A DNA stretch of 10,824 bases. Source: Actinomycetota bacterium (GTDB lineage: Bacteria; Actinomycetota; Thermoleophilia; Gaiellales; Gaiellaceae). Under the pieces are notes generated by a model. The model was given only the letters and a program-made list of their open reading frames with translations. It ran no database searches and was not told the DNA's origin. The position numbers were made by a program, and so were the translations under genes. The DNA lies in assembly GCA_019234175.1 (NCBI GenBank), contig JAFALP010000224.1:1-10824 (forward strand). Reading direction: 5' to 3'. Shown one piece after another: positions 4,594 to 10,824 of the stretch. Position 1 is the stretch's first letter. Each line of letters begins with the position of its first letter.

Positions 4594-5541
4594 GTGACCG
4601 AGCCCCTGCTGCCGGCCCGCGAGGCTCCGCGCGACCGGCGAGCGGCTCTCGGGTACACGATGGTGTTCGTGGCCGCGACGCTCTTCGGCGTGAACGGCGC
4701 CGTCTCGAAGGTCGCGCTCGGATCGGGGCTCTCGTCGCTGCGGCTCACCGAGGCGCGGTCGGCCGGCGCCTGCCTCGCGCTCGCTGCGATCGCGTTCGCC
4801 CGCGGGCCGTCGTCGCTCCGCGTCCGCCGCCGCGAGCTCCCGCGCCTCGCGCTCTTCGGGATCGTCGGCGTCGCCTTCGTCCAGCTCTTCTACTTCCTCG
4901 CCATCCACCGGCTGCCGGTCGGGATCGCGCTGCTCATCCAGTACATCGGCCCGGTGCTCGTCGCCATCTGGGCGCGTACGTTCGGACACGAGCACGTTCG
5001 CCGCCGCATCTGGCTCGCGCTCGCGCTCTCGCTCACCGGGCTGACGCTGATGGTGCAGCTCTGGAACGGCGTCACGCTCGACGGGCTCGGCGTGACGTTC
5101 GCGCTCGTCGCCGCCGTCGTGTACGCGATCTACCTCCTGCTCGCGGAGCGCGAGGTTCGCGAACGCGAGGCGATCCCGCTCCTCGCATGGGGCTTCTTCT
5201 TCGCCACCGTGTTCTGGACGGTGACGCAACCGTGGTGGAGCTTCCCTGCGTCGCGGGTCGCGCGCACGGTCTCGCTGCAGGGCCGCCTGCACGGGGTGCA
5301 CCTGCCCGTGTGGGCGCTCGTCCTCTGGGTGATCGTGCTCGGCTCGGCCGTGCCGTTCACCCTCATCGTCGGCGCGCTCCGGCACATCAGCGCGACGCGC
5401 GTGGGAATCGCCGCGATGCTCGAGCCGGTCGTGGCGACCGTCGTCGCGTGGGTCTGGCTGCGGGAGTCGCTGTCGGCGCTGCAGCTCGCGGGCGCCGTGG
5501 TCGTGCTCGGCGGGATCGCGCTCGCGCAGACGGCGCGCTAG
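4594..5541 (+). CDS. EamA/DMT-superfamily (RhaT-like) transporter
   Basis: The 315-residue inner-membrane protein has ten hydrophobic helices arranged as two five-helix EamA repeats. The approximate helix positions are 19-38, 50-69, 84-105, 107-127, 138-156, 161-183, 194-213, 239-261, 266-288 and 290-312. The first repeat has the FGVNGAVSKVAL segment after helix 1 and an IQYIGPVLVAIWA block. The second ends with the diagnostic LEPVVATVVAWVWLRE (267-282). Members export or import amino acids, nucleotide sugars and other metabolites; the substrate here is unknown. The GTG start at 4594 sits six nt after a TAGCGT -10 candidate. GGGAGG at 4575-4580 is a possible ribosome site, but 13 nt away. Its TAG stop overlaps that of the convergent response regulator within a CTAG palindrome. 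Confidence 0.9.
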   Translation: MTEPLLPAREAPRDRRAALGYTMVFVAATLFGVNGAVSKVALGSGLSSLRLTEARSAGACLALAAIAFARGPSSLRVRRRELPRLALFGIVGVAFVQLFYFLAIHRLPVGIALLIQYIGPVLVAIWARTFGHEHVRRRIWLALALSLTGLTLMVQLWNGVTLDGLGVTFALVAAVVYAIYLLLAEREVREREAIPLLAWGFFFATVFWTVTQPWWSFPASRVARTVSLQGRLHGVHLPVWALVLWVIVLGSAVPFTLIVGALRHISATRVGIAAMLEPVVATVVAWVWLRESLSALQLAGAVVVLGGIALAQTAR

Positions 5542-5975
5542 TCCGACTGCATGAGCGAACGCAGCTCGGCGAGCTTCTCGCCGCGGAGCTCGTCGCGCTC
5601 GCCGCGGTCGATGCGGTCGAGCAGCTCCCGCACGAGCGGGGCGAGGTCGAGCGGATTGAACGGCTTCGTCACGTAGTCGATGCCGCCGATGTCGAGGCCG
5701 CGCGCGCGGTCGCGGAACTCGGCGCGCGCCGTCAGGAAGATGATCGGGATCTCGCTCGTGCGGTCGTCCTGGAGCAGCTGCTCCGCGACGCGCCACCCGT
5801 CGAGCCGCGGCATCATCACGTCGAGGAGCACGACGTCGGGCCGCTCGGCGTACGCGAGCTCGAGCCCGCTCGGCCCGTCGGACGCCTCGAGCACCTCCAT
5901 GCTCTCGGCCTCGAGGTTGACGCGGCAGAGGAGGCGGATCGGCGCCTCGTCGTCGATGACGAGGACGCGGGTCAT
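5538..5975 (-). CDS. Single-domain response regulator (REC only)
   Basis: The 145-residue protein consists of one CheY-like receiver domain (about residues 2-120) and a short charged helical tail. All receiver residues are present: acidic pair D8-D9, phosphoacceptor D52 in the VVLLDVMMPRLDG block, T82 in FLTAR, and K104-P105 in YVTKPF. There is no DNA-binding or enzymatic output domain, so it probably relays phosphate or signals by protein contact. Its ATG overlaps the kinase stop codon as ATGA, which indicates translational coupling and makes the upstream kinase its likely phosphodonor. The IGGIDYVTKPFNPLDL segment before the tail is of the type common in regulators paired with large GAF/PAS kinases. 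It ends convergently with EamA, sharing a CTAG. Confidence 0.93.
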   Translation of the reverse strand: MTRVLVIDDEAPIRLLCRVNLEAESMEVLEASDGPSGLELAYAERPDVVLLDVMMPRLDGWRVAEQLLQDDRTSEIPIIFLTARAEFRDRARGLDIGGIDYVTKPFNPLDLAPLVRELLDRIDRGERDELRGEKLAELRSLMQSD

Positions 5976-8900
5976 CCGGCCGTCCCCACGGGTGCTGCCA
6001 GCGGTAGCTCGATTGCGAACGTCGATCCTTCTCCTTCGCGAGAGGTCACGGAGATCTTCCCACCCATGGCGGTCACCAAGCCTCGGGCGATGAACAGACC
6101 GAGCCCTGTGCCACCCGTGCCGATGCGAGCATCGGCGTCGGTCCCACGGTAGAACTTGCGGAAGATCTGCTCCTGGTCCGAGAGCGGGATGCCGATCCCG
6201 TCGTCGGCAAAGACGAGCTCGACCGTCTCGCCCTTCCGTTCCGCGCCGATGCGCACGGTGCCGCCTGCCGGCGAGTAGCGGACCGCGTTGTCGAGAAGGA
6301 TGGAGCACACCTGCAGGAGCTTCTGCGGGTCCGCGCTCGCCGCCACCGGCTCGTCCGGGAGCTCGACGACGAACGAATGGTCGTTCAACGCACCGAGCTG
6401 CACCGACTCCACCGCCTCGCCCACGACCTCGCGGACGTCCGTGTGCGTGAGATGCACCTGAAGGTCTCCCGTATCCAGCCGCGCGACGTTCAGCAGGGCG
6501 TCGACGATCTGCGTGAGGCGCTGCGACTCGGACGCGATGTAGCCGAGAAACGTCGTCCGCTCCGCGTCGCCGAAGAGGACGTCCTGGCGGAGGAGCGTCT
6601 CGGCGAAGCCGTAGATCGAGGTAAGCGGCGTCCGCAGCTCGTGCGACACGGTGGAGACGAAGTCGGACTTCATCTGCTCGACGAGCCGGTCGGCGGAGAT
6701 GTCGCGGAAGGCGAAGATGCGGCCGGAGACGACGCCGAGCGGGTCGCGCATGACCGCCTCGCTCACCGACAGCCACACCTCCTCTCGGCCGCGCATGATC
6801 GAGACGAGACGGTCGCCGGGCGGCGTCGACAGCTCCGACTCGAGGTTGCGCTGCAGAACCTCGACCGGCGTGCGACCGAGCGCGTCCGCAGCCTCCACTC
6901 CGGTGATCTTCTCCGCCGCCTCGTTCCAGAGGACGACGGTTCCCTCCCGGTCGACGGCGACGATTCCGTCGGCGATGTTCGCGAGGATGGCGACACTGCG
7001 CTCGCGCTCGAGCGCGACGCGCTGGTACAGCTCCGCGTTCGCGAGCGCGCCCGCTGCGCTCGCCGCCAGCGCGAGCAGCGCGTCGATCTCCTCCTCGCGC
7101 CACACCCGCGGACGCGTCGAGTACACCGCGAGCACGCCGCCTCCGCCCAGCGGCACGCCGAGGAAGCCGGTGTTGCCGGCGGCGAGCATCGGGTCGAGTT
7201 CGCGGAGCCGTGCGTCCGCGCCCGCGTCCTCGAGCGCCACCGGCGAGCGCGACTGCACGACGTCGCCGGAGAGCCACGCCTCGGCCGAGCTGCGCGATCC
7301 GATCGTTTCGCCGGCGCCGACACCGCTCGCCGCGCCGACGACCAGCTCTCCGCTCTCGACCGTACGGATCGCGCACCCGTCCGCGTGCAGGAGGTCCTGC
7401 GCCTGGGCGACGACCTCGTCGAGGATCGCCTCCGGATCGAGCTCGCGGCTGAGCAGACGGCCGGTGCGCGCGAGCTGCTGCGCGAGCGAGCGGGCGCCGC
7501 GCTCCGCCTCGTACAGCTCGCTGCGCTCGAGCGCGCCGCGGACCGCGCGTGCGAGGTGCTGCGCGAGCTCGAGGTCGTCCTCCGTGAACGTGCGCGGCTC
7601 GTCGAAGAAGATCGCGACGAGGCCGCCGGCGCCGTCGCGCGGGCTGACGACGGGAACCGAGAGAAGGCAGCTGAGGCCGGCGCGCGTCGCAGCGTCGCGC
7701 CAGGCCTGCGGAATGCGCTCGTCCTGCCCGAGCATCGGCGCGGCGATGACGCGCCCGTGCAGCGCCGCGCGGACGACCGCGCCGCCGTCGGGCGAGATGG
7801 GCTCGGAAAAGAGCTCGACGATCGCATCCGGCAGGTTGTGCGCGCCGCTGAGGACCAGCTCGCCGCCCGCGGCCGGCATCAGCGCCGCCGCGGCCGCGCC
7901 GCCGAGCGCCTCCGACGCAGCCTGCGCCACCGCTTCGAGGGTCTCGGCACGCGTGAGCGACTCGCCGAGCACGGCGGCGATTCGGTAGAAGCCACGCTGC
8001 ACACGTGCCTGGCGCGTGCTGCGACTGAACGTCTCGGCGTTCCGCAGTGCGAGCGAGGCAAGGGCTGCGAACGCCTCGAGCACGTCGGAGTCCCGCGCCG
8101 TGTACACCTCGTTGCGGCGCCGGCCGACGCCGAGCACGCCGCGCACGCCGTCGCTCCAGCGCATAGGCGCGACGATCGCGTCGGTGAAGCCGGCGTACGC
8201 CGGATGCGGGATCTCGTCCGCGACCGAGCCGTACTCCGTCGCCGTGAGCGCGCGCCCTTCCCGAATGGCGAGGCCCGAGAGGCCGCGGTCGGCCGGGAAC
8301 TCGAAGCCGACGAGCGACGGATCGAGCCCGTGCACGGCCGCGCAGCGCAGCACGCCGCGCTCGCGGTCGTAGAGATAGCAATCGGACGCGTCCGCCTGGA
8401 GGAGCGCGGCCACCTCGTCGGCCAGGCGCTGCAGGACGGCGGGAAGCTCGAGCTCGCCGCTCACCACTTCCGCCGCGCGCAGGAGCGCGGACCGCTCGCC
8501 GAGCCGCTCGCGGTTCTCGTCGATGAGGAAGCCGAGCCGGAGCGCGAGCGCGACCTCGACCGCCACCGCCTCGAGCAGGGCGACGTCACCGTGCGTCCAC
8601 GCGCTGGGGTGCGAGCGCGACGCGGTGAGCACGCCGAGCGGCGACCCGTCGGCGCGCACCGGGGTGGACGCGACCGAGCCGACGCCGAGCGCTCGCAATG
8701 CGGAGATGCCCTGCGGGTCGAGGTCGGAGCTGTGCTCGACGTCGCCGACAGCCACCGTCCGCTCCCAGCGCAGCGCCAGGTCCGAGACGGGCAGGTGGGT
8801 CCCGTCGTCGAGGATCGGTCCGGTGCCGGCCTCCGCCCATTGCGCGACGACGTGGACGCCGCTCGCCTGCGTCAGCCGGACGAAGCAGCGGTTCGCGCCC

Positions 8901-9676
8901 AGCGCGCGGCCGGCCTGCTCCACCGCCGCCCGCAGCGCCTCGGCCGCGTCGAGCTCGGTCCGGAGCCTGCGCCCGATCGACATCACCAGCCGCTCCCGCT
9001 CGAGCGCCTCGCCGAGCGCGAGCGTCGAGCGCGTGCGCTCGAGCGCGATCGTCGCTTCGGACGCGAGAGCCTGCAGCACCGTCAGGTCGTCGGAGGAGAA
9101 CACGCGGTGGTCGACGGTGGAGGCGGCGGAGATGACGGCGATGACGCGCTCGCCCGTGATGAGCGGGACGTAGGCCGCGCTCTTCGCCCCCGTCGCCTGG
9201 GCGAGACGTGCGCTCACGCGAGAGTCGCCGACGTCGTACACGGCGAACCCGATTGCCTCGCGGGCCGCCGTTCCGATCCCGGACGGCTCGTGCTCGATGT
9301 CGATGCGCACGGTGGGCCACCAGTCGACGTCCTCGCCGTTCTGCCGGCCGAGGAACCCGGACGCCTCCGCGCCGTCGTCGGAGACGAACGTGAGGGCCAC
9401 GAAGTCGACGCCGAAGAGCGCGGCGATCTCGTCGAGGAGGGCGCGGGCGACACCCTCGACGTCGGACGTCCGGGCGAGCTCGGCGGCGATGCGCCGCATG
9501 CTGTCGCGCTCGCGCTCCCCCTCCGCCATCGCCGCGGCATGCCGACGGGCGGCGCGGAGCCGGAAGCCGGTGCCGACCGCGAGCCCGACGATCAGGGCCG
9601 CGAGCGACCCCGCCAGGCTTTCCCACGCCCCGGCGAGGCCGAGAAGACCTGCGGAGTGGAGCTCGGTTGTCCACAT
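5972..9676 (-). CDS. Multi-GAF, PAS-containing sensor histidine kinase
   Basis: The 1,234-residue protein starts with one transmembrane helix (about 11-37). A coiled linker and five GAF-like domains follow, at roughly 70-213, 240-380, 405-547, 575-717 and 745-883, joined by short helical linkers. A PAS domain (about 893-995) then leads to HisKA with phosphoacceptor H1012 in VSTVSHELRTPLTSIYGF. The HATPase_c domain shows the N box LLDNAVRYS (1127-1135), G1 DDGIGI (1158-1163), F box IFRKFYR (1171-1177) and G2 GTGLGL (1189-1194). It should autophosphorylate and pass phosphate to the coupled regulator. Repeated GAFs suggest integration of several small ligands or redox/light cues; no chromophore-binding Cys motif was recognised. 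An in-frame stop 18 nt upstream fixes the start at the ATG at 9676. A TATGAT -10 candidate lies 14 nt upstream. Confidence 0.93.
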   Translation of the reverse strand: MWTTELHSAGLLGLAGAWESLAGSLAALIVGLAVGTGFRLRAARRHAAAMAEGERERDSMRRIAAELARTSDVEGVARALLDEIAALFGVDFVALTFVSDDGAEASGFLGRQNGEDVDWWPTVRIDIEHEPSGIGTAAREAIGFAVYDVGDSRVSARLAQATGAKSAAYVPLITGERVIAVISAASTVDHRVFSSDDLTVLQALASEATIALERTRSTLALGEALERERLVMSIGRRLRTELDAAEALRAAVEQAGRALGANRCFVRLTQASGVHVVAQWAEAGTGPILDDGTHLPVSDLALRWERTVAVGDVEHSSDLDPQGISALRALGVGSVASTPVRADGSPLGVLTASRSHPSAWTHGDVALLEAVAVEVALALRLGFLIDENRERLGERSALLRAAEVVSGELELPAVLQRLADEVAALLQADASDCYLYDRERGVLRCAAVHGLDPSLVGFEFPADRGLSGLAIREGRALTATEYGSVADEIPHPAYAGFTDAIVAPMRWSDGVRGVLGVGRRRNEVYTARDSDVLEAFAALASLALRNAETFSRSTRQARVQRGFYRIAAVLGESLTRAETLEAVAQAASEALGGAAAAALMPAAGGELVLSGAHNLPDAIVELFSEPISPDGGAVVRAALHGRVIAAPMLGQDERIPQAWRDAATRAGLSCLLSVPVVSPRDGAGGLVAIFFDEPRTFTEDDLELAQHLARAVRGALERSELYEAERGARSLAQQLARTGRLLSRELDPEAILDEVVAQAQDLLHADGCAIRTVESGELVVGAASGVGAGETIGSRSSAEAWLSGDVVQSRSPVALEDAGADARLRELDPMLAAGNTGFLGVPLGGGGVLAVYSTRPRVWREEEIDALLALAASAAGALANAELYQRVALERERSVAILANIADGIVAVDREGTVVLWNEAAEKITGVEAADALGRTPVEVLQRNLESELSTPPGDRLVSIMRGREEVWLSVSEAVMRDPLGVVSGRIFAFRDISADRLVEQMKSDFVSTVSHELRTPLTSIYGFAETLLRQDVLFGDAERTTFLGYIASESQRLTQIVDALLNVARLDTGDLQVHLTHTDVREVVGEAVESVQLGALNDHSFVVELPDEPVAASADPQKLLQVCSILLDNAVRYSPAGGTVRIGAERKGETVELVFADDGIGIPLSDQEQIFRKFYRGTDADARIGTGGTGLGLFIARGLVTAMGGKISVTSREGEGSTFAIELPLAAPVGTAG

Positions 9677-9690
9677 GCTGGGCGGCGAAG

Positions 9691-9696
9691 ATCATA
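9691..9696 (-). promoter_or_regulatory. Candidate -10 box of the kinase-regulator operon
   Basis: TATGAT (9696 to 9691 on the minus strand) matches TATAAT at five of six positions. It would place the start at G9683, giving a 7-nt leader before the kinase ATG. No clear -35 was found. It lies downstream of the minus-strand terminator, so the operon need not depend on read-through. Confidence 0.4.
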
Positions 9697-9721
9697 CGGG
9701 CCGGGAACGGCCCCCGGACAT

Positions 9722-9760
9722 GGAAAAGCCCGCCGCTCGGGGGGGTCGGTGCGGCGGGCT
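9722..9760 (-). terminator. Intrinsic terminator with a C7 loop, minus strand
   Basis: A perfect 10-bp stem is formed by AGCCCGCCGC (9760-9751 on the minus strand) and GCGGCGGGCT (9736-9727). The 14-nt loop contains seven consecutive cytosines. The stem ends in a TTTT run (9727-9724). It is strong and correctly oriented for a minus-strand transcript that begins to the right of it. Confidence 0.75.
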
Positions 9761-9825
9761 CCTCCAAGTTGCTCACCGCGGCTACACAGAGCTAGGAACG
9801 CACGCCGCAGTGTGCATCGCCCAGT
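9722..9825 (-). ncRNA. Candidate small RNA of about 104 nt, unknown family
   Basis: Between a promoter-like sequence (-35 TTGCCG, 17-bp spacer, -10 TACCGT) and the strong terminator is a stretch of about 104 nt on the minus strand, starting near A9825. It contains no convincing coding sequence. It could form a small hairpin from GCAC (9815-9812) and GTGC (9803-9800), and it has an open GGAGGAG stretch just before the terminator stem. The terminator loop shows seven cytosines, reminiscent of C-rich loop sRNAs of actinobacteria such as 6C RNA. Unlike 6C, I see only one such loop. It could instead be an attenuated leader of the kinase operon. Existence is inferred; no RNA family was recognised. 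Confidence 0.4.
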
Positions 9826-9831
9826 GTCAGC

Positions 9832-9860
9832 ACGGTAAACCGGCGGGGACAACCCGGCAA
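9832..9860 (-). promoter_or_regulatory. Candidate SigA-type promoter for the small RNA
   Basis: On the minus strand, -35 TTGCCG (9860-9855) matches TTGACA at four of six positions. A spacer of exactly 17 bp follows, then -10 TACCGT (9837-9832), which fits TANNNT. The best-spaced start purine is A9825. This is the only minus-strand site in the 300-bp gap for which I found both hexamers at canonical spacing. Confidence 0.4.
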
Positions 9861-9882
9861 TGGGCCGTCCGGCCCATCTTTT
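9860..9882 (+). repeat. Perfect dyad with plus-strand terminator features
   Basis: ATGGGCC (9860-9866) and GGCCCAT (9871-9877) are a 7-bp inverted repeat around GTCC, followed by CTTTT (9878-9882). Read on the plus strand it resembles a short intrinsic terminator that would stop antisense traffic toward ispH. As DNA it abuts the -35 box of the minus-strand sRNA promoter and could be an operator. The sequence does not decide between the two. Confidence 0.5.
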
Positions 9883-9903
9883 GAACGAGGATTCATCCCG
9901 TTC
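9883..9903. repeat. Second inverted repeat upstream of the sRNA promoter
   Basis: GAACG-A-GGA (9883-9891) pairs with TCC-CGTTC (9896-9903) around TTCA, with a single bulged A. It begins directly after the T-run of the preceding dyad. The tandem arrangement suggests a regulator site or leader structure; function is unknown. Confidence 0.35.
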
Positions 9904-9960
9904 GAGGGGCACAAAACGTCCTCACAGCGACCCTTAACGCTTCGCTCACCGCCACCCGGG

Positions 9961-9966
9961 TACCCT
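9961..9966 (+). promoter_or_regulatory. Candidate -10 box for ispH
   Basis: TACCCT lies 11 nt before the GTG at 9978, giving a predicted start at G9974 and a 4-nt leader. A TTAACG at 9934-9939 is too far (21 bp) to be a good -35, so support is weak. No ribosome-binding site precedes the GTG. Confidence 0.3.
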
Positions 9967-9977
9967 CATTCCCGGCA

Positions 9978-10824
9978 GTGGTTGAGCGGGTTCTTCTGGC
10001 CTCTCCACGGGGGTATTGCGCCGGTGTCGAGCGGGCCGTCGAGACCGTCCGCCGTGCGCTCGCGCTCTACGGCGCGCCCGTCTACGTCCGGAAGCAGATC
10101 GTGCACAACACGCACGTCGTACGCGAGCTCGAGGCGGACGGCGCGGTCTTCGTCGCGTCCGTCCACGACGTCCCCGAAGGCTCGCCGATCGTGTTCTCGG
10201 CGCACGGGGTGGCGCCCGCCGTGCGCACCGCCGCGCACGGCCGCGGCCTCACGGCCATCGACGCGACCTGCCCGCTCGTCACGAAGGTGCACACGCAGGC
10301 GCGCCGGTACGCGCAGCGGGGCTACCGGATCGTGCTCATCGGGCATGCCGGCCACGAGGAGGTCGAAGGCACGACCGGCGAGGCGCCGGAGTCGATCGTC
10401 CTCGTCGAGTCGGTGAGCGACGCCGAGCGGGTCGAGCTTCCCGCCGGCGCCCCGACGGCGTACATCACGCAGACCACGCTGTCGGTGGACGAGACGCGCG
10501 AGATCGTCGACGTGCTCCGCCGGCGCTTTCCCGGGATCGAAGGGCCGGCGCGCGAGGACATCTGTTACGCCACCTCCAACCGGCAGTGGGCCGTGAAGGA
10601 GCTCGTGGGCGAGGTCGACCTCCTGCTCGTCGTCGGCTCCCGCAACTCGTCCAACTCGGTTCGCCTCGTCGAGGTCGCCCACGCCGCCGGCGTCCCCGCG
10701 CACCTCGTCGACGACGCCGACGAGATCGACGAGCGCTGGCTCGACGACGTCCGCGTCGTCGGCGTCACCGCGGGCGCGTCCGCGCCGGAGCGGCTCGTCC
10801 GCGACGTCTGCGACTGGTTCCGTG
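9978..10824 (+). CDS. ispH: 4-hydroxy-3-methylbut-2-enyl diphosphate reductase (3' partial)
   Basis: IspH (LytB) is the last enzyme of the MEP isoprenoid pathway. It reduces HMBPP to IPP and DMAPP with a [4Fe-4S] cluster in the cytoplasm. The visible 282 residues align along their whole length with my recollection of the E. coli enzyme. The cluster cysteines are C14 (PRGYCAGV), C98 (DATCPLVTKVH) and C196 (DICYATSNRQ). Substrate and catalytic residues are H43 (IVHN), H76 (SAHGV), H126 and E128 (GHAGHEEVEGT), TQTTLSVDET near 164-173, and SRNSSNS near 221-227. The gene has no stop and runs off the window; about 30 residues are missing. The GTG at 9978 gives a normal family N-terminus, and I see no better in-frame start. 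The gene stands alone here, divergent from the kinase. Confidence 0.96.
   Translation, partial: MVERVLLASPRGYCAGVERAVETVRRALALYGAPVYVRKQIVHNTHVVRELEADGAVFVASVHDVPEGSPIVFSAHGVAPAVRTAAHGRGLTAIDATCPLVTKVHTQARRYAQRGYRIVLIGHAGHEEVEGTTGEAPESIVLVESVSDAERVELPAGAPTAYITQTTLSVDETREIVDVLRRRFPGIEGPAREDICYATSNRQWAVKELVGEVDLLLVVGSRNSSNSVRLVEVAHAAGVPAHLVDDADEIDERWLDDVRVVGVTAGASAPERLVRDVCDWFR

Noticed and set aside
9580..9776. A minus-strand GTG frame at 9776 giving a peptide beginning VSNLEEPAAP
   Set aside because: It reads straight through the perfect terminator and then enters the kinase gene out of frame, ending in Arg-rich noise. Only a possible leader role is noted under findings.
9722..9825. Assignment of the candidate sRNA to 6C, 6S or SRP RNA
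   Set aside because: 6C needs two C-rich loops and only one is present. There is no GGAAG-type SRP tetraloop region and no long 6S-type bubble helix.
6377..9838. A 1,153-codon open frame on the plus strand opposite the kinase
   Set aside because: It is Arg/Glu/Asp-rich with no recognisable domain, and mirrors the codon bias of the kinase on the other strand. Long antisense frames of this kind are expected in very GC-rich genes.
9780..9882. Resemblance of GGTTGTCCCCGCCGGTTTA (minus) to part of a cobalamin riboswitch, and of plus-strand GGTAAACC...GGGAC to a c-di-GMP-I aptamer
   Set aside because: Only short fragments match. The other obligatory conserved blocks of both riboswitch classes are missing, and the plus-strand gene downstream (ispH) lacks a fitting context.
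1..10824. A defence island, biosynthetic cluster, CRISPR array or mobile element
   Set aside because: No regularly spaced repeats, transposase or integrase motifs, or clusters of biosynthetic enzymes are present. The genes are functionally unrelated apart from the kinase-regulator pair.

Overview
The window is very GC-rich (about 70% by eye), with strong G/C bias at third codon positions and frequent GTG starts. It also has a caa3-type CtaG homologue, a DUF6328 protein, an MEP-pathway ispH and several starts without a Shine-Dalgarno sequence. Together these suggest an actinobacterium, possibly a deep-branching one of the Thermoleophilia/Gaiellales kind. That placement is an inference from gene style, not a measurement.

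Layout from left to right: (+) 3' part of a cyclophilin peptidyl-prolyl isomerase; (-) DUF6328 membrane protein; (+) MmcQ/YjbR-like protein; (-) CtaG-like oxidase assembly membrane protein; (+) tRNA-Gly(TCC); (+) short cyclodeaminase/cyclohydrolase (FTCD_C) protein; (-) YihY/BrkB membrane protein; (+) YUCCA-like flavin monooxygenase; (-) tRNA-Pro(TGG); (+) EamA/DMT transporter; (-) a two-gene operon of a 1,234-residue multi-GAF histidine kinase and a single-domain response regulator; a roughly 300-bp structured intergenic region; and (+) ispH, cut off by the window end. Only the kinase and regulator clearly form an operon (ATGA overlap). Nearly all other genes alternate strand one by one, so this is mostly a run of unrelated housekeeping and accessory genes rather than one pathway.

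The most interesting material is in the junctions. Four convergent pairs overlap at their 3' ends (26, 45, 92 and 4 nt). The four short divergent gaps each carry two back-to-back TANNNT-like -10 elements that overlap each other. These are placed so that transcription would begin at, or 3-5 nt before, the start codon or mature tRNA end. The clearest case is the TACCCTA heptamer between ctaG and tRNA-Gly, with predicted start sites 18 bp apart.

The region between the kinase and ispH contains a candidate small RNA of about 104 nt on the minus strand. It has a recognisable promoter, a perfect 10-bp terminator stem with a seven-cytosine loop, and two dyads directly upstream of the promoter. It matches no RNA family I can name. 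The kinase has its own TATGAT -10 element downstream of that terminator. No mobile elements, CRISPR arrays, rRNA genes or obvious defence genes were seen.
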